DNA from: Saprospiraceae bacterium
GTDB taxonomy: Bacteria > Bacteroidota > Bacteroidia > Chitinophagales > Saprospiraceae
Direction of reading: 5' to 3'
Length of the DNA: 9,363 nt
Assembly: GCA_020630045.1 (NCBI GenBank)
Contig: JAHDCE010000119.1
Location: 1 to 9,363, forward strand
Positions 1 to 7,635 of this stretch are shown here, in pieces. Numbering within the stretch: the stretch's first letter is position 1; each line of letters begins with the position of its first letter. A model generated the notes under the pieces. It ran no database searches. It had not been told where the DNA came from and saw only the letters and a program-made list of their open reading frames with translations. Both the position numbers and the translations under genes were made by a program.

Positions 1-79
1 TTGAATATTTCGAATATCATGTGGAGTGATTAGTAATTCTTATCTGAAATTTGTTCAAAATAGCTCACACGGCTAAACA

Positions 80-96
80 AGTTTGTTTTACAAACT
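80..96 (-). terminator. Possible weak terminator hairpin after puuD
   Basis: A perfect 7-bp inverted repeat (AGTTTGT / ACAAACT) with a 3-base loop lies 18 bases past the puuD stop codon. On the minus strand it is followed by TGTTTAG, a short and impure T-tract. The stem has only two G-C pairs, so it would be a weak intrinsic terminator at best. It is the only clear hairpin between the operon end and the window edge. The rest of 1-114 shows no gene. Confidence 0.35.
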
Positions 97-114
97 CGGA
101 ATAGACCTTGAATT

Positions 115-1533
115 TTATTTATTCGCCCCTTGTTCTATCCAGCAACGGATGAGTTCCCTTTCTTCGGGTAACATCCCGGTCTGGTTGTTATTGGGCATGG
201 TCTCGGTGATGACAACCCGCTGCATGATTTCTTCGGTCTTCGCTACGATTTGATCCGGGGTATCGAACATGACACCGTTCGGAGCGGCTGTCCAAATTTT
301 GTCTGTCGGACTAGCGGAATGGCAAGTTTGACACCGTTCTTGAATGATGGAATATACCACCGGAAAATCTACGGGACTACATGGTCCTCCCTTGGGTTTG
401 GGCGCTGAAACAAAGGCCACACCAAACATGATGAGAATCGCCGCCGGAAAAACGAAGGTGGACATTTTGCCTTGTTCTCTTAAATTGAAATAATGCTTTC
501 CAAGAGCGGTGCCTAAAGTAATGGCTGCTAGCAATGCCCAGTTCCATTCATGACCGAAGGTACTTGGGAAGTGATTACTAATCATCACAAATAACACTGG
601 CATAGTGAAGTAATTATTGTGAAATGACCGAAGCCTTGCGAACTGTCCCAGTTTGGGGTCAGGCACGCGGCCTTCTTTAGCAGCCTTGACCATCGCCTTC
701 TGAGAAGGGATGATGAGGAAAAATACATTACCCGCCATACAGGTACCCAAGAGCGCTCCAAAATGGATATATGCTGCCCGCGGATTAAATACTTGAGTAA
801 AGAAATATGCGAATAAGGTAGCGATTATAAAACCCACTAGAGCGAAGAGCGGCCCATTTTTCAACAAGGGTGTTCTGGACATTAAATCATATATCAAATA
901 CCCTAGTGCCAGTGAACCCAAACCTACCATCACACCTACCCAGGACGGAACGTCCCAAATATTGGGATCGATAAGCATGGATTCGGCATTGAAATAATAG
1001 ACGACACAAAGTAAGCACATCCCGGAAATCCAAGTAAAATAGGCTTCGTATTTGAACCAGTGTAGATCATCCGGGATTTTGCCCGGGGCATTTTTATATT
1101 TTTCAATATAATAAAAACCACCACCGTGAACCGACCAAAGGTTACCGGCAATGTCCTTGCCTCTGCCATGATGTTGCCGATCCAAACTGTTTTCCAACCA
1201 GACGAAATAAAAGGAAGTACCAATCCAAGCAATACCGAATGTAATGTGAAGTAATCGAACGATGATGTTCATCCATTCACGGAAATGGCCTTCGTATATG
1301 GTGCCTTTAATATTGAGATAAGCTACCAGGACCAAAGCTGCCGATACGATGGCGATAGCGGCATAATGGAAAGTCCTCGAATCCGATATTTTACCGTCGT
1401 TCTTTTCCTTTTTGTCCAGCACTTCGTCTCCTTGTATTTCCTTAGCGGTGAAGGAGAGACTGTAACTGGCTTGCGTCAATAAAAAAAGAACCAATAGAAT
1501 AAAAAATATAAGAAGTATAATAGCTATGCTCAT
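115..1533 (-). CDS. puuD: Membrane urate hydroxylase with C-terminal cytochrome c domain (PuuD type)
   Basis: This 472-residue integral membrane protein is a PuuD-type urate hydroxylase, which oxidises urate to 5-hydroxyisourate and passes electrons to a fused cytochrome c instead of to O2. The membrane part contains the family stretch HITFGIAWIGTSFYFVWLENSLD (96-118; first 20 residues diagnostic). The C-terminal domain has a haem c site CQTCH (401-405) and a probable axial methionine M446 in TETMPNNN. I count about ten hydrophobic helices: 3-21, 57-74, 86-112, 164-181, 196-216, 227-249, 253-276, 306-322, 331-347 and 358-377. Positively charged loops fall on the inside in this model, leaving the cytochrome domain in the periplasm. 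The first two helices and their charged linker (about residues 1-82) precede the point where the canonical eight-helix family domain begins. It is the last gene of the operon and its ATG overlaps the alc stop. This puuD is unrelated to the E. coli putrescine-pathway gene of the same name. Confidence 0.93.
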   Translation of the reverse strand: MSIAIILLIFFILLVLFLLTQASYSLSFTAKEIQGDEVLDKKEKNDGKISDSRTFHYAAIAIVSAALVLVAYLNIKGTIYEGHFREWMNIIVRLLHITFGIAWIGTSFYFVWLENSLDRQHHGRGKDIAGNLWSVHGGGFYYIEKYKNAPGKIPDDLHWFKYEAYFTWISGMCLLCVVYYFNAESMLIDPNIWDVPSWVGVMVGLGSLALGYLIYDLMSRTPLLKNGPLFALVGFIIATLFAYFFTQVFNPRAAYIHFGALLGTCMAGNVFFLIIPSQKAMVKAAKEGRVPDPKLGQFARLRSFHNNYFTMPVLFVMISNHFPSTFGHEWNWALLAAITLGTALGKHYFNLREQGKMSTFVFPAAILIMFGVAFVSAPKPKGGPCSPVDFPVVYSIIQERCQTCHSASPTDKIWTAAPNGVMFDTPDQIVAKTEEIMQRVVITETMPNNNQTGMLPEERELIRCWIEQGANK

Positions 1534-2531
1534 ATGTGGACGATTTTTCCGAATAGGCGCAAGCGACTGACTCCGCCATCAGGGTAAATGAACAATCTGG
1601 CATGAGTGACCACTTCATTGTCCGTCAATTCCTTTTCAAATACATGTTCGGCATGAGCGGACAACTTTTGTTTGGACAAAGCCTCCCTCCAATCGACATT
1701 TCCTTCAAGGACATCTTTATCGTTTTCTGCGGAGCAGAATTCCAAGCTACAACAATCGGGATAATTGCCTTTGAAATGATGTGTATCTACCAATACCCGA
1801 TCTACCTTACCGGGATGAGCGAGCCGGATAATAATCCAGTCCCGGTTGCCGGGCGTCCGGTTCCTTTTGGTTTCCCAGCCGTCTCCCATATTGACTCCTT
1901 TGCCGGGCATGATGAGGTTGTCCTTGGAACTGAAGAACATATCATTGCAAGTAATCGCTTTCGCTCCATTGATGGCTGCCGCCAAATCTATTTCTTCGGA
2001 AGAATCGATTTGTTGCCAATCCTTGGCCACTTCACCATAAACTCGGAAGCGGGCTACTCCGCCATCAGGATAGATGTGCAATCGAATATGTGTATAAACT
2101 TCATGATTATCGCAGGCGTATAAGTGTTGACTGCCCGGGTCTAGCGGTGATTTCGGAAGGATTTCATTCCATGGAAGGGCGTCGAATTCTTCTTGTGATA
2201 AAGCATCAAGGTTTTTATCGGTTTTCAATGCCTCTACCGATGCATGCGGAGGATGATTTCCTAGGAAGTGGTTGGTGTCGATATCGAAGCCGTGAACACA
2301 ACCCGGTGTGGCTAATTTCAATACGGCCCAATCGTGTCCGGACACCCTTTTCCTCCTGGACTCCCAGCCGTCCATCCACTTTCCCCGTTCCGTATATTTA
2401 TCGGGGATGAATATGCCTCTACCCGGTTGAATTAGGTTTTCTTTTTCGGCGAAAAAATCGTCTGTGGCGAAAAGTACTTTTCCGCCTAATTTGGCTTGTG
2501 CCAAATCTAAATAATCTTCATTAAAAGCCAT
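1530..2531 (-). CDS. alc: Allantoicase (allantoate to ureidoglycolate + urea)
   Basis: This 333-residue enzyme hydrolyses allantoate to ureidoglycolate and urea. It shows the internal duplication expected of allantoicase, two tandem beta-rich repeats at about 18-166 and 190-328. Paired motifs are DGWESRRKR (54-62) with DGWETKRNR (217-225), DTNHFLGNHP (85-94) with DTHHFKGNYP (249-258), and a YPDGGV-containing strand (154-159) matched at 316-321. The block GGKVLFATDDFFAEKENL near residues 16-33 is a typical allantoicase start and supports the ATG at 2531. This makes the 11-base overlap with allB real rather than a start-call artefact. The 3' end overlaps puuD by 4 bases (ATGA). An allantoicase rather than an allantoate amidohydrolase means part of the purine nitrogen leaves as urea, so a urease or urea export would be needed. 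The product still requires a ureidoglycolate lyase or amidohydrolase that is not encoded here. Confidence 0.95.
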   Translation of the reverse strand: MAFNEDYLDLAQAKLGGKVLFATDDFFAEKENLIQPGRGIFIPDKYTERGKWMDGWESRRKRVSGHDWAVLKLATPGCVHGFDIDTNHFLGNHPPHASVEALKTDKNLDALSQEEFDALPWNEILPKSPLDPGSQHLYACDNHEVYTHIRLHIYPDGGVARFRVYGEVAKDWQQIDSSEEIDLAAAINGAKAITCNDMFFSSKDNLIMPGKGVNMGDGWETKRNRTPGNRDWIIIRLAHPGKVDRVLVDTHHFKGNYPDCCSLEFCSAENDKDVLEGNVDWREALSKQKLSAHAEHVFEKELTDNEVVTHARLFIYPDGGVSRLRLFGKIVHI

Positions 2532-3867
2532 GTTCTGTTTTTAATATCGTTTTACCTTGTTGCAAATGAATGAATTTCCGGTCGTGGTAAACAAGTCGGC
2601 CATTTACGAAAGTGGCGACCACTTCTCCGGACAACTGTTTTCCGACATAGGGTGAAATTTTGTGTCGATGTTCGATGTCTTGTTCCCGAACTTTGAAGGA
2701 TGAGGCGGGGTTCCAAATGGTAATATCCGCATCGAATCCGATTTGTAATTTTCCTTTGGAGTTTTTCAATCCGATGAACTCCGCCGGTCCTGAAGTTACT
2801 AATGGAATAAAAGATAATAAATCCATCTCGTCTTTCAATGCCGTCCAAGAAGCGGAAAGTAAAAACTGGAGTCCTGCTATCCCTCCCCAAGCGGCATTAA
2901 AATCACCGGTTTCCAATCCTTTGACATCAGGGGGTGCCGGGGAATGATCGGTGGCGATAAAATCTATTTCTCCGTCCACGAGAGCTTTTATCAAGTAACG
3001 GTTGTTGTTGCGTGAACGGATGGGTGGTGCACATTTGTACAATGTATCCCCGTCTTCGATTTGCTCCGAAGAAAATAAGATATAATGCGGGCAAGTTTCA
3101 ACCGTCAGCGGATGACCTTGAGATTTAATTTGGCGAATGTGTTCTAACGAATTGGCGGAAGCCAAGTGGACGACGTGAGCTTGGGTGTTGTATTTTTTAC
3201 AACCTTGAATAAAGACATCCACACCATAATCCTCCGATATATTGGGCCGCGAATCCATATAACTTTGATAGGACTTGGTCGTTCCCCGTAAGGGGATCAA
3301 TCTTGGTGTCCATTCACAATGCGCTAGTATGGGAATGTTTTTTCCTCCTAGGAATTTCATGAGTCCGTCCAGGTCTTCTTCTGAGATATTCGGAAATTCG
3401 TCAATACCGGAATGTACGAGGAAAACCTTCACCCCCAGGCATCCTGCCTCTAGGGTTTGTTGTAATGTTTGAAAGTCGTCGTTGGTCGCCCCTGCCCAAA
3501 ATCCGCAATTCACATGGAGTTTTCCTGCTGCGGCATCTAATTTTCGCCGGAAGGCGGCAGGAGAAGTAACGACGGGGCTGGAATTGAGTGGCATATCGAC
3601 AAGGGTGGTCGTTCCACCCTTAGCGGCTGCTTTGGTAGCAGTTTCAAATCCCTCCCATTCGGTTCGGCCGGGTTCGTTGATGTGGACATGGGCATCGATG
3701 CATCCCGGCATAATCACCGAGTTACCGAAATCGAAGTCCGCTCCGGCCGAATCGTTTTGTCCTACTCGGATATCAGTGATTTTACCGTTTTCCAAGGTAA
3801 TGGTAGCCGGAAGGAGCCGGTTATCAATGAAGCATCTTCTGCTGAATATGATAATCCTTTCTGTCAT
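2521..3867 (-). CDS. allB: Allantoinase
   Basis: This 448-residue cytosolic amidohydrolase opens the hydantoin ring of allantoin to give allantoate, the substrate of the next gene product. The binuclear-metal residues of the dihydroorotase/allantoinase superfamily are visible: H60 and H62 in DAHVH, the probable carbamylated K147 in GVKVF, H183 in LAHCE, H234 in VVHLAS and D307 in ATDHSP. Family signatures INEPGRTEWEGF (63-74), GGTTTLVDMPLNS (84-96) and ETCPHY (257-262) favour allantoinase over dihydroorotase or hydantoinase, and the neighbouring allantoicase supports this. The length matches bacterial AllB at about 450. The ATG is fused to the xdhB stop as TAATG, so translation is probably coupled by termination-reinitiation. 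The 3' end overlaps alc by 11 bases. Known AllB enzymes prefer (S)-allantoin, which normally requires an enzymatic OHCU decarboxylase. That gene is not in this window. Confidence 0.95.
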   Translation of the reverse strand: MTERIIIFSRRCFIDNRLLPATITLENGKITDIRVGQNDSAGADFDFGNSVIMPGCIDAHVHINEPGRTEWEGFETATKAAAKGGTTTLVDMPLNSSPVVTSPAAFRRKLDAAAGKLHVNCGFWAGATNDDFQTLQQTLEAGCLGVKVFLVHSGIDEFPNISEEDLDGLMKFLGGKNIPILAHCEWTPRLIPLRGTTKSYQSYMDSRPNISEDYGVDVFIQGCKKYNTQAHVVHLASANSLEHIRQIKSQGHPLTVETCPHYILFSSEQIEDGDTLYKCAPPIRSRNNNRYLIKALVDGEIDFIATDHSPAPPDVKGLETGDFNAAWGGIAGLQFLLSASWTALKDEMDLLSFIPLVTSGPAEFIGLKNSKGKLQIGFDADITIWNPASSFKVREQDIEHRHKISPYVGKQLSGEVVATFVNGRLVYHDRKFIHLQQGKTILKTEHGF

Positions 3868-6155
3868 TAGGCCGAATATAGCGCCATTAATATTTTTTCG
3901 GTCGTCATCGGTGCATCATAGGGAATATTCGCATTGGGATTGAATGCTAGGATGGCATTCGTCAAGGCGAAATATGCACCAATACCATACATCAACGGCG
4001 GTTCGCCTACGGCTTTGGAACGCAGAATCGCCAGGTTATCATGATCGGTGTTCAGGAACTTGACCTGAATGTCTTCGGGAATCGAATAGACATCCGGAAT
4101 TTTGTAGTTCGCCAAGGTATGCGACCTCAATCTTCCTTGTTTATCGTATTGTAAATCTTCTAGGGTCATCCACCCGATTCCTTGAACGAGACCTCCTTCG
4201 ATTTGTCCTAAATCGACGGCTTTGTTCATACTGGAACCGAAGTCGTGTACGATTTTCACCGAATCGATATCATAGGTCCCTCTGATACAATCTACGGTCA
4301 CTTCAAAAATGGATGTGCCGTACACGTGATAAGCGAATGGGTGTCCTTTTTCTTTCTCTTTATCAAAATGAATGACCGGTGTCGAGTAGTGACCTTTGGC
4401 ACTCATATTGAGGCGAAGCAGCAAGGCTTTCGCCACCAAATCATCCCATGATAATTCGGTGGGGTTTCCGTCCAGGAAAACCATTTCATTGCTAAAAGAA
4501 ATCTGTTTTTCATCCGCTCCTCCTAGCAATTCCGCGGCAAGCGGAACGAGTCTTTCTAGAATTTGGCGACAAGCATCTTGGAGAGCCCTTCCATTCAAAT
4601 CCGCCGTGGCGCTCGCTGCGGATGGCGAGGTGTTCGCCACTCTGGAAGTGTTCGTTGTTTCGAGTCTTATGCGGTCATATGGTAAGCCGAACATCAAGGC
4701 CGCTACTTGTACCATTTTGGTATTGACCCCCTGCCCCATTTCGACGGCTCCCGTACTGACGCCGACACTACCGTCACCATAAACGTGAACCAGTGCTCGG
4801 GCGTTGTTCATGGGTGTGTTTGTGAAAGATATTCCAAAACAAATCGGCATGATGGCCAATCCTTTTTTGGATAATGATTGACTGTGGTTGTATTCTTCGA
4901 CCTCTTCCACCATTTTGAGGAAGTCGAAATCTCCATGCGCTTGATCCCAACAACGATTAGCTTCGCTATTTTCAACGATTTGGCCGTAGGAAAATTCGTT
5001 TCCGTCGCGAAGTAGATTTTTCTTTTGGATACCCCAAGGGCTTACGCCCAACTCCCTGGCCGCATGGTGAATGGCCGCTTCCATCACAAACATTCCTTGT
5101 GGGCCACCGAATCCTCTAAATGCCGTATTGGGGGCGATATGTGTTTTGCAAGGATGTGCTGTCATCCGTACGTTGGGGACGAAATAGGAATTGGTGCCAT
5201 GAAAAAGTGTCCGTTCTAATACAGCGGTGGACAAATCCGCGGCGCCTCCACCATTTTGAAAGAAAGATGCTTCAAAGGCTACGATGTTCAAGTCTTTGTC
5301 CAATCCGATTTTATAGTCACTTCGGTATGGGTGGCGTTTGCCGGTCATTCGAAGGTCTTCATGTCTTTCTAAAATCAACTTCACCGGCCGGCCGGTTACA
5401 AAACAACCCAATGCGGCCAATCCTGCCCAAAGGGACGCTTGATCTTCTTTTCCTCCGAATCCACCTCCGATTCGATTGACATTGACCTCTATTTTACTCA
5501 TTTCTAGTCCTAGGACGGCTGCGACCACCCTTTGTACGGCGGTCGGGCCTTGGGTGGAGCTTTCTACTAGGATTCCTCCTTGGTCTCTTGGAATGGCATA
5601 AGCTCCTTGGGTTTCCAAGTACAAATGTTCTTGGCCTCCGGAGTCCGCTTTGCCTTCAAACACATGGGCACATTCGGCGAAAGCCGAATCGGGGGAACCT
5701 AAGGAAAACGTTCTTGAGTTGCTCAACATGCTTCCTTTTGCATATGCTTCTTTGGGGTCGACAATGACTTCGAGTTGTTCGTATTCGGCGTGAATAAGGG
5801 CTGTGGCCTCATGAGCAATTTCTTCGGATTCAGCTAAGACCAATGCAACGGGTTGTCCCATGAAGTGAACGTCGGTTTCCGCTAACAAGGGTTCGTCTTT
5901 TATAATCCCTCCGATTTGATTGACGCCGGGAACATCTTTGGCTGTGAGAATGGCGAAAACGCCTTCGAGTTCTTCCGCTTTGGAGGTGTCTACTGATATG
6001 AGTTTCCCGTGAGCACAAGAGGAGTCGAACACCTTTGCAAAAAGAGTTCCTTCTAATTCGGGAAGATCATCAATATATTTGGTTTTTCCGGTTACGTGAA
6101 ACGGAGCATCCAAATGAATATCTTTTTTTATTTTTTTATTTTTTACTTCTTGCAT
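3867..6155 (-). CDS. xdhB: Xanthine dehydrogenase molybdopterin-binding subunit
   Basis: This 762-residue catalytic subunit hydroxylates hypoxanthine to xanthine and xanthine to urate at a molybdenum cofactor. The N-terminal aldehyde oxidase/xanthine dehydrogenase a/b hammerhead domain covers about 15-140, and the two molybdopterin-binding domains follow. Visible motifs are STQGPT (200-205, cofactor glutamine), GGGFGGKE (230-237), AFRGFGGPQ (345-353), EMGQGVNTK (472-480) and AVGEPPL (715-721). E237, R347 and E718 align by motif with bovine xanthine oxidase Glu802, Arg880 and the catalytic base Glu1261, which points to xanthine specificity rather than a generic aldehyde oxidase. The length is typical of bacterial XdhB. 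The ATG at 6155 starts just before the conserved HVTGKTKYIDDLP region, and an A-rich stretch encodes the lysine-rich N-terminus. There is a 56-bp gap after xdhA, and the stop overlaps the allB start by one base (TAATG). XdhC, the usual partner for cofactor sulfuration and insertion, is not encoded nearby. Confidence 0.96.
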   Translation of the reverse strand: MQEVKNKKIKKDIHLDAPFHVTGKTKYIDDLPELEGTLFAKVFDSSCAHGKLISVDTSKAEELEGVFAILTAKDVPGVNQIGGIIKDEPLLAETDVHFMGQPVALVLAESEEIAHEATALIHAEYEQLEVIVDPKEAYAKGSMLSNSRTFSLGSPDSAFAECAHVFEGKADSGGQEHLYLETQGAYAIPRDQGGILVESSTQGPTAVQRVVAAVLGLEMSKIEVNVNRIGGGFGGKEDQASLWAGLAALGCFVTGRPVKLILERHEDLRMTGKRHPYRSDYKIGLDKDLNIVAFEASFFQNGGGAADLSTAVLERTLFHGTNSYFVPNVRMTAHPCKTHIAPNTAFRGFGGPQGMFVMEAAIHHAARELGVSPWGIQKKNLLRDGNEFSYGQIVENSEANRCWDQAHGDFDFLKMVEEVEEYNHSQSLSKKGLAIMPICFGISFTNTPMNNARALVHVYGDGSVGVSTGAVEMGQGVNTKMVQVAALMFGLPYDRIRLETTNTSRVANTSPSAASATADLNGRALQDACRQILERLVPLAAELLGGADEKQISFSNEMVFLDGNPTELSWDDLVAKALLLRLNMSAKGHYSTPVIHFDKEKEKGHPFAYHVYGTSIFEVTVDCIRGTYDIDSVKIVHDFGSSMNKAVDLGQIEGGLVQGIGWMTLEDLQYDKQGRLRSHTLANYKIPDVYSIPEDIQVKFLNTDHDNLAILRSKAVGEPPLMYGIGAYFALTNAILAFNPNANIPYDAPMTTEKILMALYSA

Positions 6156-6160
6156 TATTT

Positions 6161-6171
6161 CAAGTTACTTG
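6161..6171. repeat. 11-base palindrome just before xdhB start
   Basis: CAAGT-T-ACTTG is a perfect palindrome around one central base, 5 bases upstream of the xdhB ATG (gap 6156-6160). It sits where a ribosome binding site would be expected, and no purine-rich Shine-Dalgarno replaces it. It could be a small RNA stem or a protein site, or simply chance in an AT-rich gap. Confidence 0.25.
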
Positions 6172-6189
6172 TAGTGGCAAATATTGATT

Positions 6190-6209
6190 TATTCCAATAA
6201 AAAGGAATA
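6190..6209 (-). repeat. 6-bp hairpin in the xdhA/xdhB gap
   Basis: TATTCC (6190-6195) and GGAATA (6204-6209) form a perfect 6-bp stem with an 8-base loop just after the xdhA stop. On the transcribed strand the loop is U-rich but no U-tract follows the stem, so it does not look like an intrinsic terminator. It might stabilise or process the mRNA at the only real gap of the operon. The call rests on a short repeat alone. Confidence 0.3.
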
Positions 6210-6211
6210 CA

Positions 6212-7633
6212 TCATGCAGGAGTAATCAAGGAACTGACATCCAAGATTTCAGAATTAATTTTAAGACAATGAGCTAGGAACAACTGCCTAGCTAACAACC
6301 TTTTGTAATCAGCGGAACCTCTTGGGTCACTGATTGGAGAAATCTCGCTTTGTAATACATCCAATGCTTTTGTAAGGGTATTACCATCTAATATTTTCCC
6401 TAGGAGAAAATCTCTTGTCTTATTCAAATATTTAGGTGTGGGGCCAACCCCTCCTATTGAAATATGACATTCAGCAATTTTATCGTTTTGCAATTGAATT
6501 AAAGCTGCCGAATTGACTGAAGCGATATCTAAATATTTTCTTTGTGAAACTTTTTCAAAATTGAAATAAGAAGAAGAAAAATCAGGGATTTCAATCAGGA
6601 TATTAGTGAGATGTTCCCCATCTCTCATATTCATTTTCTTATAGTCTAAATAAAATTCCCGTAAGGGTAATCTCCTAGTAGATTTCCCGTCCGTTAATTC
6701 AATATCAGCATTTAAACCCAATAAGAAGATGGTAAAATCTCCGATGGGTGAAGCGTTGACCAGATTACCTCCGATCGTCGCCATGTTTCTGATTTGGGAC
6801 GAAGAAAGTAATTTAAAAAACTCTTCATTTCCCGGAAGAGCGTCATTAAAAACGGCGGAGCGATAAAGGTCTCCCATCGTCACCGATGCTCCGAAGGAGA
6901 GTACATTTCCATTCAACTCAATGTGGTTGAGTTCGGGCTTATCGAACATGTGGTCAGGAGCTGAGGTGTACATCTGCCGGGGCTTTTGGACATATAAATC
7001 CGTTCCTCCACCTAGTTTGATGCCTTCGGCACGTTTCAAGCCATTGCTTTGTAAAGATTGATTTTTAATTTTCTCCAATTTGGCGGGGATGGTATTGAAA
7101 TAATCCGGCAGGTAGCCGGCCTCCACCAATTGTTCGATGGACGGAACGGAATCATTCCAATCATCGGCGACCGATTCGCAAGCGCGGAGGATAGATTTGT
7201 ACCCGGTGCAACGGCAAATGTTTCCGTCTATGGCTTTGACCATATTTTTCATGGATACCTCTTCTCCGGTGAGGAGTGCTCCGGTCATGCTGACAACGAA
7301 TCCGGGGGTACAGAAACCGCACTGGGTTCCGCTTTGGTCAATCATGGCCCGTTGAACTTTGGTCAATCCTTCCATATCCAACCCTTCGATAGTGAGAAGG
7401 TGTTTTCCGTGAGCATTGGCAAGCGGCATGATACAACTGGTCATGGACCGGTACACCAATCGTCCGGATTCAAAATCACCTACAAGAACAGTACAGGCAC
7501 CACACTCCCCTTCCTTGCAGACGAGTTTCATGCCTTTAAGTTTTCTCTCTTTTCTGATGAAATCCAGCGTCGCTTTCGCAGAATCTTGAAGCGGGACTGA
7601 AATGGTTCTATCGTTGAGTATAAATCGAATCAT
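6212..7633 (-). CDS. xdhA: Xanthine dehydrogenase small subunit (2x[2Fe-2S] + FAD)
   Basis: This 473-residue subunit carries electrons from the molybdenum centre, through two iron-sulfur clusters, to FAD and then to NAD+ or another acceptor. A plant-type ferredoxin domain comes first, with cluster ligands C39, C44, C47 (in CKEGECGACT) and C67. The helical second [2Fe-2S] domain follows, with CGFCTPG (C105, C108) and ICRCTGY (C140, C142). The FAD domain occupies roughly 205-350, with LGGGTDL (207-213) and IRNMATIGGNLVNASPIGD (281-299). A CO-dehydrogenase-flavoprotein-type C-terminal domain spans about 358-460. Having the Fe-S and FAD parts on one chain matches bacterial XdhAB enzymes rather than three-subunit forms. 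The start is 2 bases after the ade stop. The 3' part of the gene (about 6240-6840) is clearly more AT-rich than its 5' part: by hand count about 36% GC against about 48% over 6841-7260. All eight cluster cysteines are present, so function is expected. Confidence 0.95.
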   Translation of the reverse strand: MIRFILNDRTISVPLQDSAKATLDFIRKERKLKGMKLVCKEGECGACTVLVGDFESGRLVYRSMTSCIMPLANAHGKHLLTIEGLDMEGLTKVQRAMIDQSGTQCGFCTPGFVVSMTGALLTGEEVSMKNMVKAIDGNICRCTGYKSILRACESVADDWNDSVPSIEQLVEAGYLPDYFNTIPAKLEKIKNQSLQSNGLKRAEGIKLGGGTDLYVQKPRQMYTSAPDHMFDKPELNHIELNGNVLSFGASVTMGDLYRSAVFNDALPGNEEFFKLLSSSQIRNMATIGGNLVNASPIGDFTIFLLGLNADIELTDGKSTRRLPLREFYLDYKKMNMRDGEHLTNILIEIPDFSSSYFNFEKVSQRKYLDIASVNSAALIQLQNDKIAECHISIGGVGPTPKYLNKTRDFLLGKILDGNTLTKALDVLQSEISPISDPRGSADYKRLLARQLFLAHCLKINSEILDVSSLITPA

Positions 7634-7635
7634 GT

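Noticed and set aside
4..18. Short inverted repeat ATATT-TCG-AATAT at the window edge
   Set aside because: Only five A/T-only pairs, which is expected by chance in AT-rich intergenic DNA.
2521..3867. Alternative identity of allB as dihydroorotase or D-hydantoinase
   Set aside because: The ETCPHY and ATDHSP motifs are shared across the superfamily, but the INEPGRTEWEGF block, the length and the adjacent allantoicase favour allantoinase.
6121..6142. Homopolymer T runs near the xdhB start as a possible frameshift or phase-variation site
   Set aside because: The frame is open through the runs, and they simply encode a lysine-rich N-terminus. Variation could only be judged from multiple isolates or reads.
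7058..7600. Long plus-strand open frame antisense to xdhA (180 codons), and a similar one at 1602-2123 antisense to alc
   Set aside because: Both lie opposite coding sequences with unmistakable catalytic or cofactor motifs, have no recognisable domain, and are expected by-products of codon bias on the real strand.
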